Part shown: in pieces, positions 8,975 to 17,608 of the stretch
Layout of the letters: every line of letters starts with the position of its first letter
Numbering within the stretch: position 1 is the stretch's first letter
Made by a program: the position numbers and the translations under genes
DNA from: Mycolicibacterium arabiense
GTDB lineage: Bacteria > Actinomycetota > Actinomycetes > Mycobacteriales > Mycobacteriaceae
Length of the DNA stretch: 64,000 bases
Direction: 5' to 3'
Assembly: GCF_010731815.2 (NCBI RefSeq)
Contig: NZ_AP022593.1
Span: 2,666,001 to 2,730,000 of the forward strand
Notes under the pieces: model-generated
Databases searched by the model: none
What the model was told of the DNA's origin: nothing
Seen by the model: the letters and a program-made list of their open reading frames with translations, nothing else

Positions 8975-10348
8975 TCAGCACTCCACGACGTTGACGGCGA
9001 CGGCCAATCCGCCCGCGGACGTCTCCTTGTACTTGGAACTCATGTCCCGGCCGGTGGCCCGCATGGTCTCGATCACCTCGTCGAGGCTCACCCGGTGGGT
9101 TCCGTCGCCGCGCATCGCCATCCGTGCCGCGTTGATGGCCTTGCCCGCCGAGATCGCGTTGCGTTCGATGCAGGGGATCTGCACCAGCCCGGCGATCGGA
9201 TCACACGTGAGACCAAGGCTGTGTTCCATCGCTATCTCCGCGGCGTTCTCAACCTGAGCCGGTGTGCCACCCAGGATTTCGGTGAGGCCGCCCGCCGCCA
9301 TCGACGCCGCGGAGCCCACCTCGCCCTGACACCCGACCTCCGCGCCGGAGATCGATGCGAGTTCCTTGTAGAGCGACCCGATCGCCCCCGCGGTCAGCAG
9401 GAAGCGAACGGCGGTGTCGTCGGGGTCGGCCCGCCCTGCCGGGCAGTAGTGCACGGCATAGTGCAGGACCGCAGGGATGATGCCCGCCGCACCGTTGGTG
9501 GGCGCCGTGACGACGCGTCCGCCCGCGGCGTTCTCCTCGTTGACCGCGAGCGCTACCAGGTTCACCCAATCCTCGGCAAAGACGGGATCGCGTTCCGGAT
9601 CCTCGGCCGCCAGCCGCTCGTGCCAGGCCCGCGCCCTCCGGCGGACCTGAAGCCCGCCGGGTAGGTAGCCGTCCTGGGCGATGCCGCGCTCGAAGCACTG
9701 CGCCATGACGTCGCGGATGTGCAGTAGACGCGCACGCACCTCGGGCATCGGTCGCAGGGCTTGCTCGTGCTCGGCCATGACCGAGCAGATCGACGTGTCG
9801 CGGCGGGTCGCCAGGTCGAGGAGTTCGCGCGCCGATCCGAAGACGACGCCCTTGGCCTGCCCCGGGTCGGGGGCGGCCTCTTCCTCGGCGACCACGAACC
9901 CCCCGCCGACCGAGAAGTACGTCTTGGCGGCGAGCACGTCGGCGTCCTCGCCGAGAGCGGTGAGCGTGATGGCGTTGGGGTGCCGGTCGAGGACGATCTG
10001 CGGTGAGAGCGCGATGTCGGCCTCGCGGAATGGAACCTCGACCTGCCCGCCGAGGCGGACCAGACCCGTCTCGCGCATCCGCTGCAGCCGCGCTGCCATG
10101 TCGTCGGCATCGATCCGATCGGGATGCAGGCCCTCCAGCCCCACCAGCACCGCGGACATCGTGCCGTGGCCTGCGCCGGTGGCGGCGAGCGAGCCGAACA
10201 GCTCCACCCGCAGGTCACGGACTGCGGCGAGCACGCCGTCGTCGGAGAGGCCTTCGACGAAGCGTGCGGCGGCGCGCATCGGCCCCACGGTGTGGGAACT
10301 CGACGGCCCGATGCCGACGGTGAAGAGATCGAACACGCTGATGGTCAC
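8975..10348 (-). CDS. sdaA: L-serine dehydratase (iron-sulfur type)
   Basis: This enzyme converts L-serine to pyruvate and ammonia using a [4Fe-4S] cluster. The 457 residues cover the beta-then-alpha fusion of the single-chain bacterial enzyme. [11 protein letters not shown] (about residues 14-24) marks the N-terminal domain, and [19 protein letters not shown] near the C-terminus carries two of the cluster cysteines. The GTG at 10348 is where family similarity begins. The frame stays open through the upstream riboswitch, but that part is RNA, not protein. Expression is likely controlled by glycine through this riboswitch, linking glycine surplus to serine breakdown. Confidence 0.93.
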   Translation of the reverse strand: MTISVFDLFTVGIGPSSSHTVGPMRAAARFVEGLSDDGVLAAVRDLRVELFGSLAATGAGHGTMSAVLVGLEGLHPDRIDADDMAARLQRMRETGLVRLGGQVEVPFREADIALSPQIVLDRHPNAITLTALGEDADVLAAKTYFSVGGGFVVAEEEAAPDPGQAKGVVFGSARELLDLATRRDTSICSVMAEHEQALRPMPEVRARLLHIRDVMAQCFERGIAQDGYLPGGLQVRRRARAWHERLAAEDPERDPVFAEDWVNLVALAVNEENAAGGRVVTAPTNGAAGIIPAVLHYAVHYCPAGRADPDDTAVRFLLTAGAIGSLYKELASISGAEVGCQGEVGSAASMAAGGLTEILGGTPAQVENAAEIAMEHSLGLTCDPIAGLVQIPCIERNAISAGKAINAARMAMRGDGTHRVSLDEVIETMRATGRDMSSKYKETSAGGLAVAVNVVEC

Positions 10349-10394
10349 GAGGCACTCCGGTTTCGTCGCGCCCAGGAGGGCATCGAATACGGCA

Positions 10395-10580
10395 CCTCCC
10401 CGCTCTGTCCTGGCACCTGAGAGTTTGGGCGCCGCAACGCCTTTCACCTTCGGTAAGCGACGGCTGCAGTGCGGTCGCTGTTCTCCAGAGTCGCCTCGAC
10501 GCGGCGGTGCTTGGGCCTGAGAGATTCCTGGGGAGGACATTGCTCCTACGGCGCCTCCGGTTGAGGAGGTTTCTCCCGCC
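10395..10580 (-). promoter_or_regulatory. tandem glycine riboswitch
   Basis: The leader of sdaA carries both aptamers of a classic tandem glycine riboswitch. Aptamer 1 (about 10482-10580) begins GGGAGAAACCTCC and contains GCGCCGTAGGAGCAA, AATCTCTCAGGCCCAAG and a closing CTCTGGAGA. Aptamer 2 (about 10395-10470) contains ACCGAAGGTGAAAGGCG and AAACTCTCAGGTGCCAGGAC. These conserved blocks come in the right order and spacing. The aptamer 2 end lies about 45 nt from the start codon. The remaining 10583-10721 shows no further feature. Confidence 0.93.
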
Positions 10581-10721
10581 ACGCGTCTACGGCATGTTCA
10601 GTTGTTCACCGAGGGTACCGCCGGAAGCACCGCGGCGTCGGGCAACGACGATGCCGGAACACGACCGCCGTGCCGGGTGTTGATCATGGGCACAGGCGTG
10701 ACCGAACGAAGGGAGTGACCG

Positions 10722-10943
10722 GTGAACGTGAAGAAGCTCGCAGCCACGGCGGCGATCTCCGCGGCCATGGGACTGGGTGCGATGGCGGCGGGTGCGCCCG
10801 CCCAGGCCGACCCCGATCACTGGGATCCCAAGCTGCCGCCGGGACAGGTCGGCCAGTGGCTGGGCGTGCCTCCCGGTCAGATCGGCCACGTCGTGGGCGT
10901 ACCGCCCGGCCACTGGGACAAGCCGTGGAAGTGGATCCGCTAG
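10722..10943 (+). CDS. small secreted protein with PPGQ repeats
   Basis: This is a 73-residue exported protein. The signal peptide ends near APAQA-DP, leaving a mature chain of about 44 residues. The mature part has three imperfect copies of a V/L-PPGQ-V/I-G unit and ends in a Trp- and His-rich stretch (GHWDKPWKWIR). The GTG is preceded by GGGAG. It converges with the kinase gene, 9 nt apart. The function is unknown; the repeats suggest a short binding peptide in the envelope. Confidence 0.65.
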   Translation: MNVKKLAATAAISAAMGLGAMAAGAPAQADPDHWDPKLPPGQVGQWLGVPPGQIGHVVGVPPGHWDKPWKWIR

Positions 10944-10952
10944 ACCGCTGAG

Positions 10953-12254
10953 CTACTTCGGCTTCTTGGTGCCGTTGCCGTTGCCCTTGCCGTTTCCGTT
11001 GTTGCCGCCGCGCTCCTTCTGCTGCGTGGCCTGCTCGATGACGGGAGCGGGCGCGGGGGCCTGCGGCTCGACGACCGGGGCGGGTGCCAGTTGAGTGACG
11101 GTCAGCGGAGCAGGCGGCGGCGGTGCGGGGGGCGGCGCGGCGGGCGTGCTGATGCTGACCGGCTCGGTGTCGCTCGGTGTCGACGTCGGCGACCGATCGA
11201 GGCCAAACACCACTACCAGCGCTGCCATCGAACACAGGACTGCCGATGCCACGGCGACGGCCCGGCCCCTGCCTGCCCTGTGCCCGTCGTCGACGGCACT
11301 CGTGGACACGGCCGGGAACGTGTCGGTGGGCGCGTCGAACACCCTGGTGATCGGCCGCGAAGTCGAGCCCGTCGACGGTGCGGACACCGGTGGCTGACTC
11401 ACGGGAGCTGCGAACGCGACGGGCCGGGCGGGGGTGAACCGGCGGGCCGCTCCCCCGGTGAGTGCGTCGCGCATGTCGTCGGCAGTGGCGAACCGGCGCT
11501 GCGGGTCGCGCGACATCGCCCGTTCGATCACGGCGGCGAGGTCGGGGTCCACGTCGGGGCGCAGCGTGGTCAAGGGCACCGGATCCTCCTCGAGGATCGC
11601 CCGGGCCAACGGCATGATCTCGTCCTGCTGGAACGGCTTCTCGCCGGTCAGCGCCTCGTAACCGACCACGCCGACGGCGTAGAGGTCGTCGGCGATGGAC
11701 GCCGGCTTGCTCGCGATCCGCTCGGGACTCAGGTAGGCCAGCGTGCCGACGATCTGACCGGTCGTCGTGTGGGCCCCGCCGGGGGTCTTCGCGATGCCGA
11801 AGTCGGCGAGCTTGACCCCGCCGGACGACGTCAGCAGGACGTTGCCCGGCTTGACGTCGCGATGCAGCATGCCCGCCGCGTGTGCCGCCGACAGCGCGGA
11901 CAACACGCTGCACAGCACCTCGCGCACCTCGGCCGACGACAGCTGGCCCAGCTCGATTCGGTCGCCCAGCGTCTCGCCGGGCAACCGCTCCATCACGATG
12001 AACGGTGACTCGTCGTCGTCGCCGAAGTCGAAGATCGAGACGATGTCGGGATGGTTGAGCGCGGCAGCCGAGCGCGCTTCGACGGTGAACCGTTCGCGGG
12101 TCTCGGGCTGCGAACTCAAGCCCGGGTAGAGCAGCTTCACTGCGACGGCCCGGTCCAGACGCGTGTCCCAGCCGTCACGGACCTCGGCCATTCCCCCGAA
12201 CCCGAGGATGTCGCGGAGTTCGTATCGGCCGCCCAACAGGCCGGGACCGTCCAT
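10953..12254 (-). CDS. membrane Ser/Thr protein kinase (Pkn family)
   Basis: This is a 433-residue eukaryotic-type protein kinase. The glycine loop GFGGMAEV is at 18-25, the ATP lysine K40 is in AVKLL, catalytic HRDVKPGN has D133, and DFG is at 151-153. All key residues are present, so it should be active. One transmembrane helix (AVLCSMAALVVVFGL) follows near residue 335. Outside it is a Pro-rich and then Gly/Asn/Lys-rich tail with no PASTA repeat, so the external signal is unclear. I cannot assign it to a named Pkn. The frame is open upstream, but kinase homology begins at 12254. Confidence 0.88.
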   Translation of the reverse strand: MDGPGLLGGRYELRDILGFGGMAEVRDGWDTRLDRAVAVKLLYPGLSSQPETRERFTVEARSAAALNHPDIVSIFDFGDDDESPFIVMERLPGETLGDRIELGQLSSAEVREVLCSVLSALSAAHAAGMLHRDVKPGNVLLTSSGGVKLADFGIAKTPGGAHTTTGQIVGTLAYLSPERIASKPASIADDLYAVGVVGYEALTGEKPFQQDEIMPLARAILEEDPVPLTTLRPDVDPDLAAVIERAMSRDPQRRFATADDMRDALTGGAARRFTPARPVAFAAPVSQPPVSAPSTGSTSRPITRVFDAPTDTFPAVSTSAVDDGHRAGRGRAVAVASAVLCSMAALVVVFGLDRSPTSTPSDTEPVSISTPAAPPPAPPPPAPLTVTQLAPAPVVEPQAPAPAPVIEQATQQKERGGNNGNGKGNGNGTKKPK

Positions 12255-12383
12255 GGTCGGGAGGCTATCCCCGTTGACCCATGCGTAAACGTCGCCACGC
12301 GGGCGGATCCGGTCGGTTCTGAAGAAAATGTGAACGCGGCCGTCAGGTTTTTGGCGATCCCGAACGATTGCCGATACTTGAGA

Positions 12384-12442
12384 CGAAGCCCCGCCGCTCT
12401 CGTATCGCGCTTCTGTCTGAACGCAAGCGCGACGGGGCTTCG
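12384..12442. terminator. long hairpin downstream of the lipoprotein gene
   Basis: Outer arms CGAAGCCCCG (12384-12393) and CGGGGCTTCG (12433-12442) enclose an inner pair, TCGCGCTT and AAGCGCGA. It lies between two minus-strand genes in a 285-nt gap and could end the upstream transcript or act in the kinase leader. A second small stem (12537-12552) overlaps the lipoprotein stop. Confidence 0.5.
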
Positions 12443-12539
12443 CTGGACCTGCTCTTCGATGTGCGTCGACAAGCAGCGCGGCCCACTGGAGCGGTATCCG
12501 ATATGGCCCGATCGAAACAATTAGTTGGCACATTTGCCG

Positions 12540-13010
12540 TCACGGCTGACGGATGGAGCCCCGCCTAGGCGGATCGAAGGTGACGATGCAGGTCACTGAT
12601 CGATCTCCGATGTCCCACGAGGCCTGATCCGGGGATCGTCTGACGGTGTCGATGGACGGGTCGTTCGCCGCGGCGGACGAGTACTCCGCGAGAGCCGCCC
12701 TGCTGCACCTGTCCTGATACTCCTGGATGCGGGCGTCGCCCGGAAACGGCCCGTCCGGCAGCGCGAACACGGCGTAGACCTCGGCAGCGTGTGGCTCCGT
12801 GCAGTCGACCAGCGTCACGGCCGTCGCGGACGGCGAGATCTCCTCGATGCAGTCGCCGGCCCGGAAGTATGACGCCACCGATCGTCCCTCCTGTTCCGGA
12901 GGTGCCGTCGCGGTCGAGCTGGCCTCGTTGGTGGGCAGCCGGCCCATGCACCCCGATAGTGCGCCGACCGTCGCCATGACACACGCCGTTACCGCCATCG
13001 AGTGCTTCAC
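12540..13010 (-). CDS. lipoprotein with septum-formation-like domain
   Basis: This is a 156-residue lipoprotein. The signal peptide ends in the lipobox ALSGC, so the cysteine should be lipidated. The mature part resembles the actinobacterial Septum_form domain: FRAGDCIEE, then VTLVDCTEPHAAEVYAVF, and a later DRC with an ITC-like end, giving paired disulfides. The family's molecular role is not established. The GTG at 13010 has AAGGAG 7-9 nt upstream. It is divergent from a large secreted protein. Confidence 0.7.
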   Translation of the reverse strand: MKHSMAVTACVMATVGALSGCMGRLPTNEASSTATAPPEQEGRSVASYFRAGDCIEEISPSATAVTLVDCTEPHAAEVYAVFALPDGPFPGDARIQEYQDRCSRAALAEYSSAAANDPSIDTVRRSPDQASWDIGDRSVTCIVTFDPPRRGSIRQP

Positions 13011-13361
13011 CAGCGCGTCTCCTTCGGACAGCAATCGTCGCCTCCCGGCGAGTATGGACGACGGTCTGAGAGGGCGACCCGTTTCGCTCGAAACGCTCAC
13101 GATTGCCTTTGCTCGCGGCAAACGATGTCGCGTCGTCATGATCGGGCGCGCGGTCGTTGCGCCGTTGCCGACCCGACGTCATCGACGCAGGTGGAGCGCC
13201 ATCGTTCTGGTGCACAAGATCGTTACGCCCTGCCACGCGATCGTCCGTCCGCTCGCGGCTCGGATCGTTTGCGGAAAGCCAGGTCGTCGGGGTTAGACTT
13301 CGTCCGAACTACAGGGGACGCGGACAGTCGTGGCGATCCGCGGGGGGCGAAGGGAACGACC
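13011..13361. other. divergent intergenic region
   Basis: About 351 nt lie between divergent exported-protein genes. A candidate promoter for the rightward gene is TTGCGG (13269-13274) and TAGACT (13294-13299) with a 19-nt spacer, leaving a leader of about 55 nt with GAAGGGA before the ATG. I found no coding sequence or clear operator in the rest. Confidence 0.35.
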
Positions 13362-14897
13362 ATGGGCCGGCACAGCGCGTCGATCATCGGGACGCACCAA
13401 CGGGATTCGCGACCATTGGCGTCGAGTGCGGCATCGTTCGTCGGTCGCGTCGGCGCACTCGCGCTGGCGTTGGGCATCGGAGCGGCGGTGGCCGGTGGCG
13501 CGGGCGTGGCCCACGCGGAGGGTCCGGACGCCTCGAGCGATTCGACCGGACAGTCCTCGCCGGACACGTCGACGGGCTCGACCGGGGCGACCGCAGGTAC
13601 GGCCGAGACGTCGACCGACACCGGAGCGACCGACACCGACACCCCGTCGACCGATGAGACTTCGACGGACGACGAGACCGACCCGCCGTCGAACGTCCCG
13701 ACGATGCAGCTGGGCAACGGCCGCGACGCGGATCGGCCCGTCGAAGACGAGCCGAAGACGCTGCCCGAGTTGGTCGTGGGCATCCCGGAGAAGGTCGTGT
13801 CGGCCCTTGCGCCCAAAGGGCCGGGCGGTTCCGACTCGAATTCGCCCGCCAATCGTGGCGGCACCAAGCCCGCCGAAGCCCCGAGAATCGTCGCTACCCA
13901 CGGGGCCGCCGTGAAGGACGTCGTCGACGAGTCCGACGCGACGGTGCCCAAGGCCATCGTGACGACTGTCGTCGCAACGGGTGGCACACTGCCCGCCGCA
14001 GCACCGGTGTCCACGAATGTCGTTGCGATTTCCCCGGTTTCGCCGACTCAGGCCAAGCCGGCCCCGGCCAACCCGATCGCAATGGTCGTCGGCCACGTCT
14101 TGTCCGCCCTCGGCATCTCACCGACTGCGGGCACCGGCGACGCACCCGTCGCACCGTTCCCGATCGTGCAGGCGGCACTGCAGCTGGTCCACCGGGAGAT
14201 CGAACGCTTCATCTGGGGTGTCACCCACATCTTCCCGCAGGGGCCGTCCGTCACGATCCCGACCAACGCGGTGCCGTCGACGGCCGTCGGCGTGCCCAGC
14301 CCCACCGACGACGTGGCGACGCCGTACGGCGACATCGGCAAGTGGATGCTGGAACCGAACGGTCAGATCGCGGACTACGGCGGACTGCCGTACGGCGGTA
14401 GGACCGTCCTCGAGCCGGTCAACGTCATCATCGTGGACCCGACGTCGTCGTCCGCGGCCGAATCCACCGCGAAGCTCAACTGCGCCATGTTCTGGTCGGG
14501 GTTCCCGGGCCAGCCCTTCCACAGCACCGGCTTCCGCGGCGCGATCGACGACATCCTCTACGGGCAGCAGCCCACCGGACCGCTGCTGGGGTTCTCCGAC
14601 AACTTCTTCCTGTTCCCCAACAACCACGGCCGCATCTTCGGGCCCGACCCGGTGGAGACGGCCGAGGGGTACGTCTGGAGTGGCGCGTTCAGCACCGAGG
14701 AGTTCGTGATCTACGAGTTCCTGCCGAGGCACGCCTACGTGTCGTCCAACGTGGCCCGCAACGCGCTGGCCAAGCGGCTCATCGCCAGCGGCAAGGCGAC
14801 CTACGGCGGCATGGTCCCGTTGAACAACGCCTACAACACCGCGACCATGACCACCGGGGATCACGACGGGTACGCCGTCGTCGTCGTGCTGAAGTAG
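13362..14897 (+). CDS. large secreted protein with low-complexity linker
   Basis: This is a 511-residue exported protein. A long N-region precedes a hydrophobic signal core ending near GVAHA-EG at about residue 50. Residues about 50-120 are Ser/Thr/Asp-rich and surely disordered, followed by an Ala/Pro/Val-rich linker. The last 190 residues form a folded-looking domain with a lone cysteine (LNCAMFWSGFPGQPF), FRGAIDDILYG, and a final HDGYAVVVVLK. I do not recognise this domain. The layout (signal, flexible stalk, folded head) suits a protein that crosses or projects from the cell wall. Confidence 0.65.
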   Translation: MGRHSASIIGTHQRDSRPLASSAASFVGRVGALALALGIGAAVAGGAGVAHAEGPDASSDSTGQSSPDTSTGSTGATAGTAETSTDTGATDTDTPSTDETSTDDETDPPSNVPTMQLGNGRDADRPVEDEPKTLPELVVGIPEKVVSALAPKGPGGSDSNSPANRGGTKPAEAPRIVATHGAAVKDVVDESDATVPKAIVTTVVATGGTLPAAAPVSTNVVAISPVSPTQAKPAPANPIAMVVGHVLSALGISPTAGTGDAPVAPFPIVQAALQLVHREIERFIWGVTHIFPQGPSVTIPTNAVPSTAVGVPSPTDDVATPYGDIGKWMLEPNGQIADYGGLPYGGRTVLEPVNVIIVDPTSSSAAESTAKLNCAMFWSGFPGQPFHSTGFRGAIDDILYGQQPTGPLLGFSDNFFLFPNNHGRIFGPDPVETAEGYVWSGAFSTEEFVIYEFLPRHAYVSSNVARNALAKRLIASGKATYGGMVPLNNAYNTATMTTGDHDGYAVVVVLK

Positions 14898-14943
14898 GCG
14901 CCTACGCGCTTAGACGGTCCCGCCGACCCTTAGGGCCGGCGAG

Positions 14944-14965
14944 ACCTCGGCCAGGCGGCCGAGGT
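14944..14965 (+). terminator. hairpin terminator
   Basis: ACCTCGGCC (14944-14952) pairs with GGCCGAGGT (14957-14965) around a 4-nt loop, about 47 nt after the secreted-protein stop. It probably ends that transcript before the convergent tRNA gene. Confidence 0.6.
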
Positions 14966-15052
14966 GTAGGCCACCTTGCCTGCGTTCGACGGTACGGAGA
15001 TCGTCCTGTGAGGACGCTGAGGCGGGACGCTGCTGGTCTACAGAACGCAATC

Positions 15053-15076
15053 AGGCCCCCTCCGCAGAGGGGGCCT
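15053..15076 (-). terminator. terminator of the tRNA-Tyr gene
   Basis: A strong stem made of AGGCCCCCT and AGGGGGCCT starts about 9 nt after the tRNA 3' end on the minus strand, followed by a mildly T-rich stretch. It is a standard tRNA terminator by position. Confidence 0.8.
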
Positions 15077-15084
15077 GATTCGTG

Positions 15085-15167
15085 TGGCAGGTACAGGATT
15101 CGAACCTGTGTAGGCGTTAGCCGACGGATTTACAGTCCGCTCCCATTGGCCGCTCGGGCAACCTGCC
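15085..15167 (-). tRNA. tRNA-Tyr (anticodon GTA)
   Basis: The minus strand folds as a class II tRNA: acceptor stem GGCAGGT/ACCTGCC, anticodon loop CTGTAAA with GTA, a long variable arm, and the T-loop GGTTCGAATCC. The discriminator base is A and CCA is not encoded. The long variable arm is normal for bacterial tRNA-Tyr. It reads leftward, away from yajQ. Confidence 0.95.
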
Positions 15168-15266
15168 GGGACGCACGCCACCCGACCCGGGTTTAGTGCG
15201 ACTAGCAGGGTACAACGAGGATGGTCCCAAGACGAAAACGCACCCACCCTCGTGAGGAGGACTCCC

Positions 15267-15758
15267 ATGGCGGATTCAAGCTTCGACGTCGTCAGCAAGG
15301 CAGATCGTCAGGAGGTCGACAACGCGCTCAACCAGGCGGCCAAGGAGTTGTCCACCCGGTTCGACTTCCGCGGCACCGACACCACCATCGAATGGCAGGG
15401 CGAGGAAGGCATCATCCTCACCTCCACGACCGAGGAGCGCGTCAAGGCCGCCGTCGACGTGTTCAAGGAGAAGCTGATCCGGCGCGACATCTCCATGAAG
15501 GCGTTCGACGCTGGTGACCCGCAGCCGTCGGGCAAGACCTACAAGGTCATAGGCAGCATCAAGCAGGGCATCGACAGCGAGAACGCCAAGAAGATCACCA
15601 AGCTCATCCGCGACGAGGGCCCCAAGGGCGTCAAGGCGCAGATCCAGGGCGAGGAGATCCGCGTCAGCTCCAAGAAGCGCGACGACCTGCAGGCCGTCCA
15701 GGCGCTGCTGCGTGGCGCGGACCTCGAGGTCGCGCTGCAGTTCGTGAACTATCGCTAG
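15267..15758 (+). CDS. yajQ: YajQ-family nucleotide-binding protein
   Basis: This 163-residue cytoplasmic protein is full length for the YajQ family, which binds nucleotides; some members bind cyclic di-GMP and affect transcription. The start [11 protein letters not shown], the [21 protein letters not shown] motif, the central [15 protein letters not shown] and the end ALQFVNYR are all typical. The ATG at 15267 has GAGGAGGA directly upstream. It corresponds to M. tuberculosis Rv0566c, also near gpdA1 and htpX. Confidence 0.93.
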   Translation: MADSSFDVVSKADRQEVDNALNQAAKELSTRFDFRGTDTTIEWQGEEGIILTSTTEERVKAAVDVFKEKLIRRDISMKAFDAGDPQPSGKTYKVIGSIKQGIDSENAKKITKLIRDEGPKGVKAQIQGEEIRVSSKKRDDLQAVQALLRGADLEVALQFVNYR

Positions 15759-15870
15759 GCGCCGACGACTGTCGGGTTGAGCCACGGTTCGTCCGCTCGA
15801 CCGTTGCGGTAATCGACGTTCGGCGGGAAAAACGGCCTCGCAGATGCGGGTCGGCCATACCCTGATCGCC

Positions 15871-16896
15871 ATGACATCCGATCAACGCGCACCCAGGGTC
15901 GTCGTCCTCGGCGGCGGCTCCTGGGGAACCACCGTGGCATCCATCTGCGCGCGACGCGGACCGACGCTGCAGTGGGTGCGTTCGGAGGAGACGGCCGCCG
16001 ACATCAACGACCGGCACCGCAACGAGAAGTACCTCGGCGACGAGGTCGAGTTGGCCGACACGCTGCGCGCCACCACGGACTTCAGCGAAGCCGCGAACTG
16101 TGCCGACGTCGTCGTCATGGGCGTCCCGTCGCACGGATTCCGTGGCGTCCTCGAGGAGCTGGCCAAGGAGCTGCGGCCGTGGGTCCCGGTGGTGTCGCTG
16201 GTGAAGGGCCTCGAGCAGGGCACCAACCTACGGATGAGCCAGGTCGTCGACGAGGTGCTGCCCGGCCACCCTGCGGGCATCCTCGCGGGACCGAACATCG
16301 CACGCGAGGTCGCCGACGGCTACGCCGCCGCGGCGGTGCTGGCGATGCCCGACCAGCACATGGCGGCGAACCTGGGACAGCTGTTCCGCACCAAGCGGTT
16401 TCGCACCTACACCACCGACGACGTGGTGGGCGTCGAGATAGCAGGTGCGTTGAAGAACGTCTATGCCATCGCCGTGGGCATGGGCTACTCGCTGGGCATC
16501 GGGGAGAACACCCGCGCCATGGTGATGGCCCGCGCGATCCGGGAGATGTCGAAGCTCGGCGAAGCGATGGGCGGGCACCGGGACACCTTCGCCGGCCTGG
16601 CGGGGATGGGCGACCTCATCGTCACCTGCACCAGCCAGCGCAGTCGCAACCGGCACGTCGGCGAGCAACTCGGGCAGGGCAAGTCGATCGAAGAGATCAT
16701 CTCCGCGATGAATCAGGTGGCCGAAGGGGTGAAGGCCGCCAGCGTCGTCATGGAGTTCGCCGAGAAGTACGGCATCCCCATGCCGATCGCACGCGAGGTC
16801 GACGGCGTGGTCAATCACGGCTCGACGGTCGAAGAGGCCTACCGCGGCCTCATGGTCGAGAAGCCCGGCCACGAGGTGCACGGCTCGGGGTTCTGA
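15871..16896 (+). CDS. gpsA: glycerol-3-phosphate dehydrogenase [NAD(P)+]
   Basis: This enzyme reduces dihydroxyacetone phosphate to glycerol 3-phosphate for phospholipid synthesis. The Rossmann motif VVVLGGGSWGTTVA is at the N-terminus, and ILAGPNIAREV, EIAGALKNVYAIAVG (catalytic Lys) and GLAGMGDLIVTC follow in family order. The 341-residue length is normal. The ATG at 15871 is where conservation begins. The M. tuberculosis counterpart by position is gpdA1 (Rv0564c). The intervening Rv0565c monooxygenase is missing here. Confidence 0.93.
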   Translation: MTSDQRAPRVVVLGGGSWGTTVASICARRGPTLQWVRSEETAADINDRHRNEKYLGDEVELADTLRATTDFSEAANCADVVVMGVPSHGFRGVLEELAKELRPWVPVVSLVKGLEQGTNLRMSQVVDEVLPGHPAGILAGPNIAREVADGYAAAAVLAMPDQHMAANLGQLFRTKRFRTYTTDDVVGVEIAGALKNVYAIAVGMGYSLGIGENTRAMVMARAIREMSKLGEAMGGHRDTFAGLAGMGDLIVTCTSQRSRNRHVGEQLGQGKSIEEIISAMNQVAEGVKAASVVMEFAEKYGIPMPIAREVDGVVNHGSTVEEAYRGLMVEKPGHEVHGSGF

Positions 16897-16902
16897 GTCG
16901 CC

Positions 16903-17442
16903 CTAGTTGAAGTAGGGGTTTGTTCCCTCGGGACGGTCCAGCAGCGGGTTCGTCGCGTTGAGGATGAAGCTGCGCGCCGGGCTCAACACGAAGCCGGCCT
17001 GGTCGAAGTTGTTCTGGCACGTCGTGACGACGCCGTCGAAGCCGCACGTCACGTTGCGGAAGCTGATGCGCGAGCCTGCGGGCATCGGCTTGGCGTCGGC
17101 GGCGAGACCGTCGTAGATCGGCGCTGCGGCGTTCGAGAAGCCCGGCGCACCGATCTGTCCGCCGCTGACGACGTTGGCTCCGTTCGGCGCCGCGGGCAGT
17201 GCCCCGCTGCAGCCGTAGCCGCCGGTGCTCCGGTTCAGCACGCACGTGACGCCGTCGGCGACCCGGAACGAGTAGAAGCTGCCGTCCATCGCCGCGAACT
17301 CGGAGGGCTTCACTGGCGTGAGGACGTTGACGTTGGGCGGTGGGGGTGGCGGCGCCGGTGGCGGTTCGGCATTTGCCACGGTGGACATGCCCAACGCTGC
17401 TGCCCCCGCAGCAACCAGGCCGATCAGTGTTCTGCTCAGCAC
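16903..17442 (-). CDS. secreted hypothetical protein with Pro-rich start
   Basis: This is a 179-residue exported protein of unknown function. The signal peptide ends near VANA-EP and is followed by a run of prolines and then a globular part. Four cysteines sit in the contexts VTCVLN, YGCSG, VTCGFD and TTCQNN and probably form two disulfides. It ends next to gpsA, tail-to-tail with 6 nt between. The GTG start at 17442 opens directly into the signal peptide. Similar proteins recur in mycobacteria without known role. Confidence 0.7.
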   Translation of the reverse strand: MLSRTLIGLVAAGAAALGMSTVANAEPPPAPPPPPPNVNVLTPVKPSEFAAMDGSFYSFRVADGVTCVLNRSTGGYGCSGALPAAPNGANVVSGGQIGAPGFSNAAAPIYDGLAADAKPMPAGSRISFRNVTCGFDGVVTTCQNNFDQAGFVLSPARSFILNATNPLLDRPEGTNPYFN

Positions 17443-17540
17443 GCGATCAGAGTAGAGCAGGCGTTGGATGGGCGCGCGGTTACCTCGCGAAGGGCTCGTC
17501 ACACCAAGATCTTCGGCGACGGGCCCCGGTTCGTTAGCCG

Positions 17541-17604
17541 CGGCGAGCGTGCGCGAACTCGGGTTTTGACGCAGCGTGTCGGCCGCAGACACGCACGCTC
17601 GCGG
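17541..17604. repeat. dispersed palindrome, family B copy 1
   Basis: Outer arms GCGAGCGTGCG (about 17543-17553) and CGCACGCTCGC (17592-17602) frame an inner pair CGTGTC/GACACG that shares bases with the right arm, so two folds compete. It starts 5 nt after the htpX stop and likely ends that transcript. The same element appears at 46872-46931. Confidence 0.75.
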
Positions 17605-17608
17605 AAAA

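Noticed and set aside
10349-10582. N-terminal extension of sdaA by 78 codons.
   Set aside because: The region is the glycine riboswitch. Family similarity begins at the GTG at 10348.
12368-12568. Possible small gene between the kinase and lipoprotein.
   Set aside because: The frame runs through a hairpin and has no ribosome site or conserved pattern.
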